Assembly: GCF_009857605.1 (NCBI RefSeq)
Contig: NZ_WWCT01000016.1
Span: 62,001 to 126,000, forward strand
Length of the DNA stretch: 64,000 nucleotides
Reading direction: 5' to 3'
Source of the DNA: Duganella levis
GTDB lineage: Bacteria > Pseudomonadota > Gammaproteobacteria > Burkholderiales > Burkholderiaceae_D
In this document: positions 18,040 through 26,676 of the stretch, piece by piece
Layout: each line of letters opens with the position of its first letter
Numbering within the stretch: position 1 is the first letter of the stretch
Notes under the pieces: model-generated
Seen by the model: the letters and a program-made list of their open reading frames with translations, nothing else
Database searches by the model: none
What the model was told of the DNA's origin: nothing
Translations under genes and position numbers: made by a program

Positions 18040-19248
18040 ATGAAAACGTCCCTGTTCATCTTCTCCGCTTGCCTGCTGGCCCTGCTTTCCACGATCGGCG
18101 CGGCGCTGCCGTATCCGATATTGCCGCCGCTGTTTGCGGCGGGCGCCACCAACGGCTTGAACACCTTCCTCGGCCTGCCGCCCAAGCTGCTGTTCGGCCT
18201 GGCACTGACCATCAACCCGATCGGCCTGCTGATCGGCTCCGCCCTGCTCGGCCCGATGTCCGACCGCTACGGCCGCCGTCCGGTACTGCTGATTACCGCG
18301 GTCGGCGCCGCCATCGGCCACGCCGTCACCGCCGCCGCGCTGCTGATTGAAAACTACCCGCTGTTCATCATCGCCCGCTTCGTCACCGGCCTGCTGGAAG
18401 GCAGCGGCTCGGTGGCCCGCGCGCTGCTGGCCGACCGCCTCGAAGGCGACCTGCGCCGCAAAGCGCTGTCGTGGCTGAACGGCGCCTTCTACATGGGCTG
18501 GCTGGCCGGACCGCTGTTGGCCGGCGCCACGCTGCAATTCGGTATCACCACACCGTTCTGGGTCGCCGTCGCCGCGCTGCTGCTGGTGGCCGCGCTGGTC
18601 GCCATCACGCTGCCGAAAGAAGCCCCATCCGACGCCACCACCTCCTGGTGGCAAGTGGCGCGTCACCGCCACGCGCTCAACCTGCTGCGCGAGCCGGACC
18701 TGCGCAGCCTGTTCATCATCACCCTGGCCTACACCTGCGGCGTCACCGGCTTCTACGAGTTCTACCCGCTGTGGCTGGTGGAAGTGCCGGGCTACGGCGC
18801 CCAGGGCATCGCCTGGACCACCGCCGCCATGTGCGCCGTGATGACCGCCACCACCATAGTTGCCGGCCGTCCGTTCCAGGGCGAACCGCTGCTGCGCGCG
18901 CGCCGCTATGCGTTTGCCGTGGCCGCCATCATCGCCGCGCTGGCGGCCAGCAACGCCACCTTCGGCATACTGTGCATCGTCCTGTACGGCATTCCACATT
19001 CCTTCTACAACGCCATCGTCCCCAACTACTGCGCCGAACGCTTCGGCGGCGCCCACGGCCAGGGCGCGGTGATGGGACTGATTTCCACCACCTTCTGCCT
19101 GGCCAACATCATCATGGCGCTGGTCGGCGCGGTGCTGACGCTGATCGACACCCGCCTGATCCTGCTGCTGGGCGCCGCCCTCACCGCCTGGTCGGCCTGG
19201 CGCATGCTCAGCTGGCACCACAGCATGCACACGGAGGTGACGGCATGA
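18040..19248 (+). CDS. MFS transporter (DHA1/TCR-like) in an iron-linked operon
   Basis: A 402-residue inner-membrane transporter with about 12 helices. Motif A appears as GPMSDRYGRRPVLLITA (residues ~70-86), and a second loop motif as ARALLADRLEGDLRRKALSW. The general layout is that of tetracycline-type and siderophore-type MFS proteins. The stop overlaps the ATG of a SufR-like regulator, and a Fur-boxed TonB receptor follows. The context suggests movement of a siderophore or iron chelate, but the sequence alone does not show substrate or direction. Confidence 0.88.
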   Translation: MKTSLFIFSACLLALLSTIGAALPYPILPPLFAAGATNGLNTFLGLPPKLLFGLALTINPIGLLIGSALLGPMSDRYGRRPVLLITAVGAAIGHAVTAAALLIENYPLFIIARFVTGLLEGSGSVARALLADRLEGDLRRKALSWLNGAFYMGWLAGPLLAGATLQFGITTPFWVAVAALLLVAALVAITLPKEAPSDATTSWWQVARHRHALNLLREPDLRSLFIITLAYTCGVTGFYEFYPLWLVEVPGYGAQGIAWTTAAMCAVMTATTIVAGRPFQGEPLLRARRYAFAVAAIIAALAASNATFGILCIVLYGIPHSFYNAIVPNYCAERFGGAHGQGAVMGLISTTFCLANIIMALVGAVLTLIDTRLILLLGAALTAWSAWRMLSWHHSMHTEVTA

Positions 19249-19865
19249 ACACCGCCGACCACACGCTCTTCCTGATCAAGACGCGCGGCCCGCAAACCGC
19301 CCAGCAACTGGCTGCGCTGCTGGACCTGACCTCGATGGGCGCCCGCAAGCAACTGGAAGCGTGGCAGGAAAAAGGCATGGTCACCTATGAAGACGTGGCC
19401 GACAAGCCGGGCCGGCCGTCGCGCCGCTGGCTGCTCACCGAAGCCGGCCACGCCCGCTTCCCCGACCGCCACGCCGAGCTGACCGTGCAGCTGATCGACC
19501 AGGTGCGCAGCCTGTTCGGCAACGCCGGCCTGGAAAAGCTGATCACCTCGCGCGAACAAAACAGCGAACGCGACTACCGCCAGCACCTGGCCGCCGCCCG
19601 CAACCTGCCCGAGCGCGTGCAGGCGCTGGCGCAGGCGCGCAGCGCCGAAGGCTATATGGCCGACATCGAAACCCAGGCCGACGGCAGCCTGCTGCTGGTG
19701 GAAAACCACTGTCCGATCTGCGCCGCCGCCAAGCAATGCCAGCAATTCTGCCGCTCGGAGCTGGACCTGTTCCAGCGCGTGCTGGGGCCGGATTGCTCGG
19801 TCGGTCGCGTGGAGCACATGCTGGCCGGCGCGCGACGTTGCGTGTATGTCATCAAGAAGATATAA
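19245..19865 (+). CDS. SufR-like winged-helix regulator with Fe-S-type cysteines
   Basis: A 206-residue regulator. The N-terminal winged helix (residues ~5-75) has the form QTAQQLAALLDLTSMGARKQL, with the wing GRPSRRWLLTEAG. The C-terminal half holds a Cys cluster C156, C159, C165 and C169 in ENHCPIC...CQQFC, plus C184 and C199 (GARRC). This C-terminal pattern is that of the SufR family, which binds an iron-sulfur cluster and represses suf genes in cyanobacteria. No suf genes are nearby; instead the partners are an MFS transporter (ATGA overlap) and a TonB receptor. It may sense iron or Fe-S status for uptake. Confidence 0.85.
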   Translation: MNTADHTLFLIKTRGPQTAQQLAALLDLTSMGARKQLEAWQEKGMVTYEDVADKPGRPSRRWLLTEAGHARFPDRHAELTVQLIDQVRSLFGNAGLEKLITSREQNSERDYRQHLAAARNLPERVQALAQARSAEGYMADIETQADGSLLLVENHCPICAAAKQCQQFCRSELDLFQRVLGPDCSVGRVEHMLAGARRCVYVIKKI

Positions 19866-19894
19866 TAAGAATCGTTCTCATTTCGATTCTTATT
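19861..19894 (+). promoter_or_regulatory. Fur box in front of the TonB receptor gene
   Basis: Bases 19861-19879 match the E. coli Fur consensus at 14 of 19 positions. They sit inside a larger perfect inverted repeat: AATAAGAATCG (19864-19874) and CGATTCTTATT (19884-19894), with a 9-base spacer. The site overlaps the stop codon of the SufR-like gene and ends 12 bases before the receptor ATG, next to the AAGGAG ribosome site. The receptor should therefore be repressed by iron-loaded Fur. Confidence 0.8.
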
Positions 19895-19906
19895 AAGGAG
19901 TTGTGC

Positions 19907-22009
19907 ATGCCCCGTCACCTGCCCCTGCGTCCCATGTTGCTGGCGCTGTCGATGATTTACACCAGCCACGCCCTGGCCGCCACCGACGATGTCCCTGAAA
20001 CGCAGTTGCAGACGGTCACCGTGACCGGCGCCTCGGAGCAGGACTCCTACACCGCCCGCGCCACCAAGTCGGCCGGCAAGCTGGAGCTGTCGCTGCGCGA
20101 AACGCCGCAATCGATCTCGGTGGTCAGCCGCGCGCTGATGGACGACTTCAAGCTGGACAACATCAACCAGGTGCTGGCCACCACCACCGGCGTCACCGTC
20201 GAAAAAGTCGAAACCAGCCGCACCTACTACACCGCACGCGGCTTCGACATCGTCAACTTCCAGTATGACGGCGTCGGCATGCCTGTCGTCTTCGGCAACA
20301 TCCAGGGCGATCTCGACACCGCGCTGTACGAGCGCATCGACGTGGTGCGCGGCGCCAACGGCCTGATGGCGTCGACCGGCAATCCGTCCGCCACCGTCAA
20401 CTTCATCCGCAAGCGCCCGACCGTCGGCACCCAGGCCAGCGCCAGCGTCACCGTCGGTTCGTGGAACGACCGCCGCATTGAAGGCGACGTCAGCACCGCG
20501 CTGAACGAAAGCGGCACCGTCGCCGGCCGCGCCGTGCTGGTGCACCAGCAAAGCGATTCCTACCTGGACCGCTATTCGCCGAAGAAAGACGTCGCCTACG
20601 CCGTGGTCGACGCCCACCTGAGCAAGGACACCCTGCTGACTGTCGGCCACACCTACGAAACCAACCGCGACAAGGGCCCGATGTGGGGCGCGCTGCCGCT
20701 GTACTACACCGACGGCACGCCGACCAACTATCCAATCGGCACCAGCACCTCGGCCAAATGGTCGCGCTGGGACACCACCACCAACAGCACCTTCGCCGAG
20801 CTGAACCACAACCTCGGCCAGGGCTGGCACGTGCAAGGCACGCTGAACTACATCACCGACAAGTCCGACTCCGACCTGCAGTACGTCTACGGCACCCCGG
20901 TCAAGGGCGTGGGTGGCGGCCTGTATGCCTACCCGTCGCAATACGGCGCCGACCAGAAACAGACGCTGGCCGATATCGCGGTGGACGGCAAGTTCACGCT
21001 GGGCGGCCGCCAGCACGACCTGGCCTTCGGCTACAGCTGGTCGCGCTCCAAACTGAGCGACTTCTCCAACTACGGCCAGGGCATCGGCACCGAATTGCCG
21101 GGCCAGACCGCGTTTGATGGCAGCTATCCGATGCCGACCTTCGACGCCGCCTACGACGGCAGCCACTACGAAGACCGCCGCAACACGGTCTACCTGGCGG
21201 CCCGCTTCAACCTGGCCGACGACTGGAAAGTGCTGACCGGCCTGAACAGCACCCGCGCGCGCAGCAGCGGCGAGTCCTACGGCACCAGCAAGTACAAGTC
21301 CGCCAGCAAGACCACGCCGTATGTGGGCGTGGTGTATGACATCACCCGCGAGCTGTCGGGCTACGCCAGCCACACGCAGATCTTTAATCCGCAAAGCGAG
21401 ACCGACGCCAACGGCGTGCCGCTCGATCCGGTCGAAGGCAAGACCACCGAAGCCGGCCTGAAAGCCGCGCTGTTCAACAACAAGCTGAATGTGTCGGGCG
21501 CCATCTTCCAGACCAAGCAGGAAAACACCGCCGAGCAGGCCGGCATCATCGGCGCCAAGGCTTACTATCGCGGCATCAATGCCGAATCGAAGGGCTTTGA
21601 ATTCGACAGCTCGGGCGAACTGGCCAAAGGCTGGGAAGCAAGCGCCGGCCTGACCCGCCTGACCTCGATCAAGGGCGACAACGGCGTCACGGTACGGACC
21701 TACGTGCCGCGCACCACGCTGCGCGCCAACACCACCTACCGCCTGCCGGCCGAGCCGAAGCTGAAAGTGGGCGCCACGCTGGCGTGGCAGAGCGAGACCT
21801 CGACTGACCAGGAGCCGGGCATCCGCACCGTACAGCCATCGTACGCCACGCTGGGCCTGATGGCGCGCTACGAAATCGACAAGCACCTGTCGCTGTCGCT
21901 CAACCTGAACAACGTCACCGACAAGAAGTATCTGACCAGCCTGTATTGGACGCAGTCGCTGTATGCGGCGCCGCGCAACGGCAGCGCCACGCTGAGCTGG
22001 ACCTACTAA
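19907..22009 (+). CDS. TonB-dependent siderophore receptor
   Basis: A 700-residue outer membrane receptor of the FhuE/FpvA type that imports ferric siderophores using TonB energy. It has a signal peptide (residues ~1-24, ending SHALAA), a TonB-box-like segment (LQTVTVTG), a plug domain (LRETPQSISVVSRALMDDFKL, then YERIDVVRGANGLM, residues ~50-190) and a 22-strand barrel ending in ATLSWTY with a C-terminal aromatic residue. The start at 19907 has AAGGAG seven bases upstream. There is no N-terminal signalling domain for an ECF sigma factor. Control by the Fur box upstream is strongly suggested. The siderophore is unknown. Confidence 0.95.
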   Translation: MPRHLPLRPMLLALSMIYTSHALAATDDVPETQLQTVTVTGASEQDSYTARATKSAGKLELSLRETPQSISVVSRALMDDFKLDNINQVLATTTGVTVEKVETSRTYYTARGFDIVNFQYDGVGMPVVFGNIQGDLDTALYERIDVVRGANGLMASTGNPSATVNFIRKRPTVGTQASASVTVGSWNDRRIEGDVSTALNESGTVAGRAVLVHQQSDSYLDRYSPKKDVAYAVVDAHLSKDTLLTVGHTYETNRDKGPMWGALPLYYTDGTPTNYPIGTSTSAKWSRWDTTTNSTFAELNHNLGQGWHVQGTLNYITDKSDSDLQYVYGTPVKGVGGGLYAYPSQYGADQKQTLADIAVDGKFTLGGRQHDLAFGYSWSRSKLSDFSNYGQGIGTELPGQTAFDGSYPMPTFDAAYDGSHYEDRRNTVYLAARFNLADDWKVLTGLNSTRARSSGESYGTSKYKSASKTTPYVGVVYDITRELSGYASHTQIFNPQSETDANGVPLDPVEGKTTEAGLKAALFNNKLNVSGAIFQTKQENTAEQAGIIGAKAYYRGINAESKGFEFDSSGELAKGWEASAGLTRLTSIKGDNGVTVRTYVPRTTLRANTTYRLPAEPKLKVGATLAWQSETSTDQEPGIRTVQPSYATLGLMARYEIDKHLSLSLNLNNVTDKKYLTSLYWTQSLYAAPRNGSATLSWTY

Positions 22010-24630
22010 GCGGCTTCAATGACTGGCGCAACTAGCAGCTGCGCCAGTTGTTCCGGCGGCAGCGGGCGGCTGAACAGATAGCCCTGCATCTCGTCGCAGC
22101 CGTTCTCGCGCAGGAAGCTGCGCTGCTGTTCGGTCTCCACGCCTTCCGCAATCACACGCAGCTTGAGGCGGTGCGCCAGCCCGATGATGGAACTGGCAAT
22201 CGCCTCGTCGCCGCTGCTGCGTCCCAGATCCCGCACGAACGACTTGTCGATCTTCAGCGTCGAAATCGGGAACGACTTCAGCGCCGACAGGCTGGAATAG
22301 CCGGTGCCGAAATCGTCGATCGACAGCGACACGCCCATGGCCCGCACCGCCGCCATCTTGGCCACGGCCTGCTGCAAGTCGCGCATGATGACGCCTTCCG
22401 TCACTTCCAGTTCCAGCCATTCCGCCGCCAGGCCGCTGTCGGCCAGCGCGCGCTGCACGCGCTCCACCAGTTGCGGATCTTCGAACTGGCGCGGCGAGAC
22501 GTTGACCGAAATCCGCAGCGGCGCCAAGCCGGCACGCTGCCAGGCGCGGTTCTGCGCGCAGGCGCTGCGCAATACCCAGTCGCCCAGCGCGATGATCATG
22601 CCGCTTTCCTCGGCCAGCGGAATAAAGCGGTCCGGCCCGATCACGCCATGCTCGGGATGGTCCCAGCGCACCAGCGCCTCGACGCCGAACACGCGGCCGG
22701 TGCGCAGGTCCACCTTGGGCTGGTACACCAGGCGGAACTGGCCGTCATCCAGCGCGCAGCGCAAGCCTTCCAGCAGCACCAGCTTTTCCTCGATGCTGGC
22801 GTTCATCTCGCGGGTGTAGAACTGGATGTTGTTCTTGCCCAGTTCCTTGGCGCGGTACATGGCGGCATCGGCGTTCATCAGCAGCGTGCCGGCGTCGCCG
22901 CCATCGTTCGGATACACGGCAACGCCAATGCTGCAACTGACCTGCACTTCCTGACCACTGACGCTGATCGATTTCAGCACCGCCTCGCGCACCCGCTCCA
23001 GCACCGGCGCCGCATCGATCACCGATGCCGGTTCGTCCAACAGCAGCACGAATTCGTCGCCGCCGAAGCGGCCGACGGTATCGCTGGCGCGCAGGCAGCC
23101 GGACATGCGCTCGGCCACCACCTTCAGCAGTTCGTCGCCGGCGTTGTGGCCCAGGCCATCGTTGACCAGCTTGAAACCATCCAGATCGATAAACGCCACC
23201 AGCACCGCACCGCCGTTGCGGCGAGCCTGGGCGATGGTGTGCTCCAGCCGGTCGGAGATCAGGCTGCGATTCGGCAGGCCGGTCAGCGTATCGTGGTGGG
23301 CCAGGTGCAGCATGCGTTCCTCGGCCGCCTTGCGCTCCGAGATGTCACGCACAATCGCCACGATCCCGCCCTGCACCGCCACCACCTGCTGGTGCAGCCA
23401 GCGCGCGCGCAATTGCGGCACGGTGTTCTGCCATTCCTGTTCGTGCATGCCGCCGACGGCGATCACTTCGCTCAGGCCCTTCAACATGCCGTTGCCGCGC
23501 GCCGCCGGTATCAGCTGGCACAAGGTGGTTCTGCACAGGTCTTGCTTGCTGGTGCCGGTCATCTGCGCGGCGCGGATATTGGCGTCGACGATCTTGAAGT
23601 CGACGATCACGCCATCGCTGTTGCGCACTTCGCGCATGACGAAGAACGCATCCATGCTGGCCTCCGACGCCGCCGCATAGGTTTCCTGCGCGCGCCGCAT
23701 GCGGGCACGCGCACGCGCGCCTTGCCAGGACCACAGCCAGGCCAGCACGGTGAACACCAGCAGGCCGGCGCTGAGCGTGGTGGCCTCCCACAGTTTTTCG
23801 CGGCGCTGACGCTCGAAGCCAGCCATCAGTTCCTGCTCGTCCAGCCCCACCAGCACATTCAGCGCGATGCCATGCAGTTCGCTCATGCCGCTGTATTTGC
23901 CGCCGATCTGGTTTTCGATTTCGCCATCGGCGGTGCCGAGGCGCTGGCCGAAGGACATCTTGTCGCCGGTGCGCAGCGCCCGCACCACGCCGTCCGATCC
24001 CACCAATCCGAGCATACCGCGCTCACCCAGCCGGCTGCGCTCATAGCTGCTGGTGAAATAGGCCGGATCCGTTTCGACGATGACGATGCCGGCGAAATTA
24101 CCGTCCACATCATCCAGCCGGCGCGTGAAGTGCAAATGCCATTCGCTGTTGGCGGCGTCGCGCAGCACCGGGCTGACGAAAGTGGCGCCGCTGTCGCGCT
24201 CCTGGTGGAACTTGAAATAGCCCTGGTCGGCGACAGAGATCGACAGCGCGCGCGGATTGCTGGCCACCGTCACGCCGTTGCGGTCGACGATGCTGACCAC
24301 GAACACCACGCCCGGCGGCAGCAGGCCTTCGCGGCCCAGCTCCGGCAAGGCGCCCAGTGGCCCCTTGCGCTCCACCGCATACTTCAGCATGCGCAAGGTC
24401 TGGTCGATGCCGTCAATGCTGCGCGCCACCTGGGCTTCGTAAGTGCCCAGCATTTCGTGCAGCGAGTCGGCGGCGGCGTCCTGCGCGTGCTGGCGTTCGG
24501 CGTCGATCTCGTGGAAGGTCACCAGCCAGATCGCCACCAGCAGCAGCAAGGCAAACAGCGGCAGTGACACATGGGTGTCGAGTCCACGGCGCAGCCAGCG
24601 CGCGCGCAGGGTTTCCTTGGCAGAGTTCAT
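22006..24630 (-). CDS. Membrane GGDEF-EAL protein with periplasmic Cache and PAS domains
   Basis: An 874-residue c-di-GMP enzyme. A transmembrane helix (~18-38) is followed by a periplasmic dCache-like sensor (~45-310), a second helix (~318-338), a PAS domain (~350-465), GGDEF (~480-640) and EAL (~650-865). The GGDEF motif is intact and has an RxxD inhibition site (RASD). The EAL domain keeps all key residues (EALVRW, VNVSPRQF, EVTEG, DDFGTGYSSL, KIDKSFV, AEGVET), so either activity is possible. The start overlaps the stop of the binding-protein gene (ATGA), giving a porin/binding protein/GGDEF-EAL operon. Its 3' end overlaps the TonB receptor gene by 4 bases. Confidence 0.94.
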   Translation of the reverse strand: MNSAKETLRARWLRRGLDTHVSLPLFALLLLVAIWLVTFHEIDAERQHAQDAAADSLHEMLGTYEAQVARSIDGIDQTLRMLKYAVERKGPLGALPELGREGLLPPGVVFVVSIVDRNGVTVASNPRALSISVADQGYFKFHQERDSGATFVSPVLRDAANSEWHLHFTRRLDDVDGNFAGIVIVETDPAYFTSSYERSRLGERGMLGLVGSDGVVRALRTGDKMSFGQRLGTADGEIENQIGGKYSGMSELHGIALNVLVGLDEQELMAGFERQRREKLWEATTLSAGLLVFTVLAWLWSWQGARARARMRRAQETYAAASEASMDAFFVMREVRNSDGVIVDFKIVDANIRAAQMTGTSKQDLCRTTLCQLIPAARGNGMLKGLSEVIAVGGMHEQEWQNTVPQLRARWLHQQVVAVQGGIVAIVRDISERKAAEERMLHLAHHDTLTGLPNRSLISDRLEHTIAQARRNGGAVLVAFIDLDGFKLVNDGLGHNAGDELLKVVAERMSGCLRASDTVGRFGGDEFVLLLDEPASVIDAAPVLERVREAVLKSISVSGQEVQVSCSIGVAVYPNDGGDAGTLLMNADAAMYRAKELGKNNIQFYTREMNASIEEKLVLLEGLRCALDDGQFRLVYQPKVDLRTGRVFGVEALVRWDHPEHGVIGPDRFIPLAEESGMIIALGDWVLRSACAQNRAWQRAGLAPLRISVNVSPRQFEDPQLVERVQRALADSGLAAEWLELEVTEGVIMRDLQQAVAKMAAVRAMGVSLSIDDFGTGYSSLSALKSFPISTLKIDKSFVRDLGRSSGDEAIASSIIGLAHRLKLRVIAEGVETEQQRSFLRENGCDEMQGYLFSRPLPPEQLAQLLVAPVIEAA

Positions 24631-25061
24631 TGCGTCACCTGTAGGGCTTTGACGCTGGCATCCAGCGCCGACTTGTCGATGTAGGCGATCATGGCCGGAT
24701 TGTCGGCCACCAGCTTGCGCGCGGCGACGCTGTTGGCCAGTTCGCGTGGCGGCTGGCCACGTCCGGTGAACACCATCTTGGTCCAATAAGCTTTCATCAG
24801 CGCCGGCGTGCGGTCTGCCACCGTGGCGTAGAAGTCGTTGCGCAGCGGGCTGCCCAGCGGCAGGTCGAGCGCCACCGCCTCGGCGCCGCCGGGGAAACGG
24901 CCGCTCTGGCCGAGGAAGATCGCCGCCACCTGGTCGGCGCGCAGCGCGCTGAGCGGATTGCGGGCGGACACCACCACCACGAAATCGGCGGCGCCGGCCA
25001 TGCCGCTACACAGCAGGCACACCACAAGACACCAGCGCAGACGGGAAAGGAGCGTCGCCAT
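24627..25061 (-). CDS. Half-size phosphate-type periplasmic binding protein
   Basis: A 144-residue exported protein with a signal peptide (LVVCLLCSGMAGAA, ~11-24). It matches one lobe of the PstS-like family: NPLSALRADQVAAIFLGQSGRFPGG, LPLGSPLRNDFY, then NPAMIAYID. Full PstS proteins are about 330 residues, so this is a short version that may bind a ligand weakly or act as a sensor partner. It lies 2 bases after the porin gene and overlaps the GGDEF-EAL gene. No pst transport genes are present, which argues for a sensing rather than a transport role. Confidence 0.85.
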   Translation of the reverse strand: MATLLSRLRWCLVVCLLCSGMAGAADFVVVVSARNPLSALRADQVAAIFLGQSGRFPGGAEAVALDLPLGSPLRNDFYATVADRTPALMKAYWTKMVFTGRGQPPRELANSVAARKLVADNPAMIAYIDKSALDASVKALQVTQ

Positions 25062-25063
25062 GG

Positions 25064-26344
25064 TCAGAACACGAAATCCACAGCGGCGCTGAACAGCGAC
25101 ACCGGCTGGCCGGCGCGGAAGCCCGGCTGTACGTTGATGAAGGTGCCGGTCGAACCCTGTTGCGGCAGGATGCGGTCGTATTGCAGCTTGAGCGCGTAAC
25201 CGGAATGGAAGTCCCAGCGCACGCCGGCGCTAACAGTGCTCTGGCGTGCGATCGCCGCCAGCAGCTGATTCAGGCCGCCGTTCAGTTGCGCGCCGGCCGC
25301 CATGCGCTGCCTCGGCTGGCCGGCCAGGTCCAGGCCCGCCACGCTGTTCGGCACATTCGGGCGCGATACCGCATAGATCACGTACGGCGTCAGGTCGTGG
25401 TAGCGATAGCCGGCGCTCAGGTAGGCGGCGGTTTTGTCGCCTAGATAGGAGTGGGCGTTCATGCGCGCGATCTCGCCCATGGCGAACCAGCGGCCCGGAT
25501 CATAGTTGAAGCCCAGCGTAGCGACATAGGCGTGCTTGGGATCGAGCTCGTACTGCTCGGCCAGCGCCTCGCCTTGATCATCGAACTGGCGCAGGCCATC
25601 AAACAAGGGACGGGCGATGTCCACGCTCAGATCCGCGCGCAGTGCGCTGGCGCGCAAGGTCAGCGCGCCGGCCGTGGTGGTATGCGACACACCGGTCAGG
25701 CCGTGCGCCCGCGCCCGCGCGACCGGTGTCACCGGAATGTCGGTGCGGCCGTAAAAGAACTGCGTGACGTGATTGGCGGCGCCGGTCTGCCAGCGGTAGC
25801 TCAGATCCACGCCGTCGCTGCTGGACAGCGGAATCGTGCCATACAACTCCACCGGCGGCCGCACCCACGGCAGCGCGTAGCCGGCCTTGCGGTAATCGCC
25901 GGCCAGGAACAGCGGCAGTGTAATGCGGCCGGCGCGCAGGCTCAGGTCCGGCGTGGCGCGGTACTGCACATACGCCCACTCCACCGCAGGCGCGTAGCCG
26001 TTGCGCAGCGTGCGCTCGGACACCAGTTGCACCACCGCCGACCAGTCGCGATTGAGGTGCACGCCGGCCTGCACGCCGGCGCGGCTGTCCACCGTCGCGC
26101 CCCACTGCCGGCTATAACCGACCGCGCCCGGACTGAGGTAATTGGCGGTAAAGTCGGCCTGGTCGCCATTGCTGCGCGCCACACCCAGCGTGCCGAAACC
26201 GCCGAAGGTCCAATGCAGACCATCCTCCTCCGCCACACTCACGGTCGCGGACTCGCCTGCCAGGGCTGCACAGCAGCTCAGCATCAGCACAGCGGCCGTG
26301 GCGGTCACGGAGGCTGGTGGTTTCGGCGCGAGGTTTACGGTCAT
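25064..26344 (-). CDS. Outer membrane porin-like beta-barrel protein
   Basis: A 426-residue exported protein, with a signal peptide up to about residue 29 (LMLSCCAALAGES). The mature part consists of alternating polar/aromatic strands (GFGTLGVARS, GVQAGVHLNRDWSAVVQLVSER, WAYVQYRATPDLSLRAGRITLP) and ends VSLFSAAVDFVF, with the C-terminal Phe of outer membrane barrels. It is the first gene of the operon that continues with the half-size binding protein and the GGDEF-EAL enzyme. It probably brings the ligand into the periplasm. The ribosome site AGGAA precedes the ATG. The ligand is unknown. Confidence 0.85.
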   Translation of the reverse strand: MTVNLAPKPPASVTATAAVLMLSCCAALAGESATVSVAEEDGLHWTFGGFGTLGVARSNGDQADFTANYLSPGAVGYSRQWGATVDSRAGVQAGVHLNRDWSAVVQLVSERTLRNGYAPAVEWAYVQYRATPDLSLRAGRITLPLFLAGDYRKAGYALPWVRPPVELYGTIPLSSSDGVDLSYRWQTGAANHVTQFFYGRTDIPVTPVARARAHGLTGVSHTTTAGALTLRASALRADLSVDIARPLFDGLRQFDDQGEALAEQYELDPKHAYVATLGFNYDPGRWFAMGEIARMNAHSYLGDKTAAYLSAGYRYHDLTPYVIYAVSRPNVPNSVAGLDLAGQPRQRMAAGAQLNGGLNQLLAAIARQSTVSAGVRWDFHSGYALKLQYDRILPQQGSTGTFINVQPGFRAGQPVSLFSAAVDFVF

Positions 26345-26641
26345 ACGGTTCCTGTCATCTGCATCGGCAACCCCACCGTCATGGCGCGCACACGCGAGCG
26401 CGGACTGCGCTGGGCGGCGTCTGTTCTTGAGACTGAATGGGAAGATTGTTCGGCGTCAGGCCGGCTATGGAAGCCGCTAGGGACGCGCGAGGCACAAGGC
26501 TGGGGTGCCGATCCGACGAATTATTCGGATAGATGAACTTTATACCGCTTTCATGAAACTGTCGATGCCTTAAGGCAACATATATCGACAATTCTCTCCA
26601 AAACTCACATATTGGCGTAATATATTGGCAATTGAGATATC
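26345..26641. other. Promoter region of the porin operon (largest gap without a gene)
   Basis: Between the porin start and the terminator of the downstream kinase there is no credible gene. On the minus strand a weak promoter-like pair is visible, TCGACA (26560-26565) and TATAAA (26539-26544), with a short 15-base spacer. Also seen are the self-complementary TTTCATGAAA (26549-26558) and ATCCGA...TCGGAT arms at 26513-26532. The AT-rich stretch 26570-26641 contains no recognisable motif. I do not see a convincing Pho box. Confidence 0.3.
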
Positions 26642-26676
26642 AAAATGATGACGGATAGCTTGCACTATCCGCCATC
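26642..26676 (-). terminator. Probable terminator of the PAS hybrid kinase gene
   Basis: Immediately after the kinase stop, minus-strand arms GATGGCGGATAG and CTATCCGTCATC (one mismatch) form a hairpin with a 6-base loop, followed by ATTTTG. The short T run makes it a moderate intrinsic terminator. Confidence 0.6.

Noticed and set aside
19652-21886. A 744-residue open frame on the minus strand
   Set aside because: It lies opposite the TonB receptor, which has a Fur box, signal peptide and plug domain. No domain or ribosome site supports the minus-strand frame.
22048-24567. An 839-residue open frame on the plus strand
   Set aside because: It lies opposite the GGDEF-EAL gene with intact catalytic motifs. 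Its composition is that of an antisense frame and no domain is visible.
26345-26370. A possible Pho box (CTGTCATCTGC) near the porin start
   Set aside because: Only one partial half site is present, with no second repeat at the proper spacing, and it lies too close to the start codon.
26379-26591. A 70-residue minus-strand frame in the porin upstream region
   Set aside because: It has no ribosome site, no domain and an unusual mix of residues. The region is better explained as promoter DNA.
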